Source of the DNA: Gammaproteobacteria bacterium
Lineage (GTDB): Bacteria > Pseudomonadota > Gammaproteobacteria > Poriferisulfidales > Oxydemutatoraceae
DNA: 5,872 nucleotides
Assembly (NCBI GenBank): GCA_007570905.1
Contig: RKSI01000160.1
Span: 1 to 5,872, forward strand
Direction: 5' to 3'
Below, in pieces: positions 4,714 through 5,872 of this stretch (its first letter is position 1; each line of letters begins with the position of its first letter). The translations under genes and the position numbers were made by a program. Under the pieces are notes generated by a model. The model was given only the letters and a program-made list of their open reading frames with translations, was not told the origin of the DNA and made no database searches.

Positions 4714-5872
4714 AGCATGACGACATGCCCCGCCGCCGCATCACGCTGCTGGGCGCGACCGGCAGCATCGGCGCGAACACGCTGGATGTCGTGCGCGGCA
4801 ACCGCGAGACCCTGCAAGTGTTTGCGCTGACGGCGCACCGCGACGCTGAACGCCTCGCGCAGTTGTGCACCGAGTTTGCGCCCGACTACGCCGTTGTCGC
4901 CGACGCCGGCAGTTTGCCGCGACTGCGGGAGAGTTTGCGCGCGCATCAATCCCGCACCCGCGCCGTCGCCGGCGAACAGGCGCTGGCCGAGGTCGCGTCC
5001 GACGCCGGTTGCGACACGGTGGTCGCCGGCATCGTCGGCGCCGCCGGGCTGCCGGCGACACTGGCGGCGGCGCGCGCCGGCAAGCGCCTGCTGCTCGCCA
5101 ACAAGGAGGCGCTGGTCGCCGCCGGCGGGTTCTTCATGCAAATCGCGCGCGACAACGGCGCGCAGTTGCTGCCGATAGACAGCGAGCACAACGCGGTCTT
5201 TCAATGCCTCTCGCAGCCGCGCGCCGCGCTGTGTGATGTCACAAAAATTGTGCTGACGGCGTCGGGCGGGCCGTTTCTGGACTGGCCGCTGGAGCGGTTG
5301 GCGGAGGCGACGCCGCGCGAGGCGTGCGCCCACCCCAACTGGAAGATGGGGCGCAAAATCTCGGTGGATTCGGCGACGATGATGAACAAGGGGCTGGAGG
5401 TGATTGAAGCACGCTGGCTGTTCGGCCTTGACGCCGCCGACATTGAGGTCTGGATACACCCGCAAAGCATCGTCCACGGCCTGGTGCAATGGCAAGACGG
5501 CTCAACGCTGGCGCAGATGGCGCAACCCGACATGCGCGTCCCCATCGCCGCCGCGCTGGCATGGCCGCGCCGCATGGAAAGCGGCGCCGCACCGCTCACG
5601 CTGCCGCAAACCGCGCCGCTGGAATTCCGCGAAGTGGAACGCGCGCGCTTTCCGTGCCTGCCGCTCGCCTACGCCGCGCTCGGCATGGGCGGCGCCGCGC
5701 CCGCGGTGCTGAACGCCGCGAATGAGGAGGCGGTCGGCGCTTTTCTTGACGGCAAAATTGCTTTCACCGACATTGCCCGCGTCAATGAGGAAACGCTGTC
5801 GGCGCTTGGCGTGATTGATGCCGAGACGCTGGATGATGCTCTGGATGCCGCCGCCCGCGCCCGCGAACATGC
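4707..5872 (+). CDS. dxr: 1-deoxy-D-xylulose 5-phosphate reductoisomerase, 3' end missing
   Basis: Converts DXP to 2-C-methyl-D-erythritol 4-phosphate with NADPH and a divalent metal, the committed step of the MEP isoprenoid pathway; cytoplasmic. The window holds 388 codons plus two bases with no stop, and E. coli Dxr is 398 aa, so only the extreme C-terminus should be missing. Motifs: NADPH-loop LLGATGSIG at 14-22, AGIVGAAGL at 107-115, LLLANKEALV at 128-137, metal ligands Asp158 and Glu160 in PIDSEHNAVFQ, LTASGGPF at 183-190, the substrate-covering loop HPNWKMGRKISVDSATMMNKGLE split over 209-231 with Trp212 and metal ligand Glu231, and IHPQSIVHG at 250-258. All catalytic residues are present. 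It lacks about eight residues between QCLSQP and LTASGG compared with E. coli. ATG 4707 is chosen for its TGATG coupling; ATG 4725 is a possible later start but has no Shine-Dalgarno. rseP and bamA commonly follow in this gene order. Confidence 0.97.
   Translation, partial: MAQHDDMPRRRITLLGATGSIGANTLDVVRGNRETLQVFALTAHRDAERLAQLCTEFAPDYAVVADAGSLPRLRESLRAHQSRTRAVAGEQALAEVASDAGCDTVVAGIVGAAGLPATLAAARAGKRLLLANKEALVAAGGFFMQIARDNGAQLLPIDSEHNAVFQCLSQPRAALCDVTKIVLTASGGPFLDWPLERLAEATPREACAHPNWKMGRKISVDSATMMNKGLEVIEARWLFGLDAADIEVWIHPQSIVHGLVQWQDGSTLAQMAQPDMRVPIAAALAWPRRMESGAAPLTLPQTAPLEFREVERARFPCLPLAYAALGMGGAAPAVLNAANEEAVGAFLDGKIAFTDIARVNEETLSALGVIDAETLDDALDAAARAREH

Noticed and set aside
5232..5243. 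TGTGATGTCACA palindrome, resembling a CRP site
   Set aside because: CRP half-sites need a six-base spacer and here it is two. The site is also deep inside dxr coding sequence (CDVT), so a chance palindrome is more likely.

Overview
The window is GC-rich and carries seven co-oriented plus-strand genes in the order rpsB (5' end missing), tsf, pyrH, frr, uppS, cdsA, dxr (3' end missing). This conserved housekeeping block is typical of Gamma- and Betaproteobacteria. The proteins resemble their E. coli counterparts closely enough for motif-by-motif assignment, so a high-GC gammaproteobacterium, or a related betaproteobacterium, is the best guess. The sequence alone does not name a genus.

Layout: 1-2898 holds the translation and nucleotide part: ribosomal protein uS2, elongation factor Ts, UMP kinase and ribosome recycling factor. 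2895-5872 holds the envelope and isoprenoid part: undecaprenyl diphosphate synthase, CDP-diacylglycerol synthase and DXP reductoisomerase. Spacing is tight. pyrH/frr and frr/uppS overlap by 4 nt, and the cdsA stop and the dxr start each sit in a TGATG junction, so translational coupling along a polycistronic transcript is likely. Dxr commits carbon to the MEP pathway, whose product IPP is elongated by UppS to the cell-wall lipid carrier. CdsA makes the CDP-diacylglycerol used for phospholipids. PyrH supplies UDP, and from it UTP and CTP; CTP is a CdsA substrate.

The core genes are ordinary. The unusual features surround cdsA. (1) The 146-nt uppS-cdsA gap contains a 71-bp imperfect tandem repeat (52/71 identical, no indels). 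Its second copy carries the cdsA Shine-Dalgarno and start codon, and its first copy carries a decayed version of both. (2) Between cdsA and dxr lies a 45-codon ORF that looks like a shortened, degenerate copy of the dxr 5' end. It is bracketed by two near-identical 16-bp copies of the cdsA-stop/gene-start junction. Thus the start region of the downstream gene has been duplicated on both sides of cdsA. (3) CdsA itself departs from the family signature at several normally conserved positions. I see no mobile element, CRISPR array, RNA gene or clear terminator, and no gene-free stretch longer than 300 nt.
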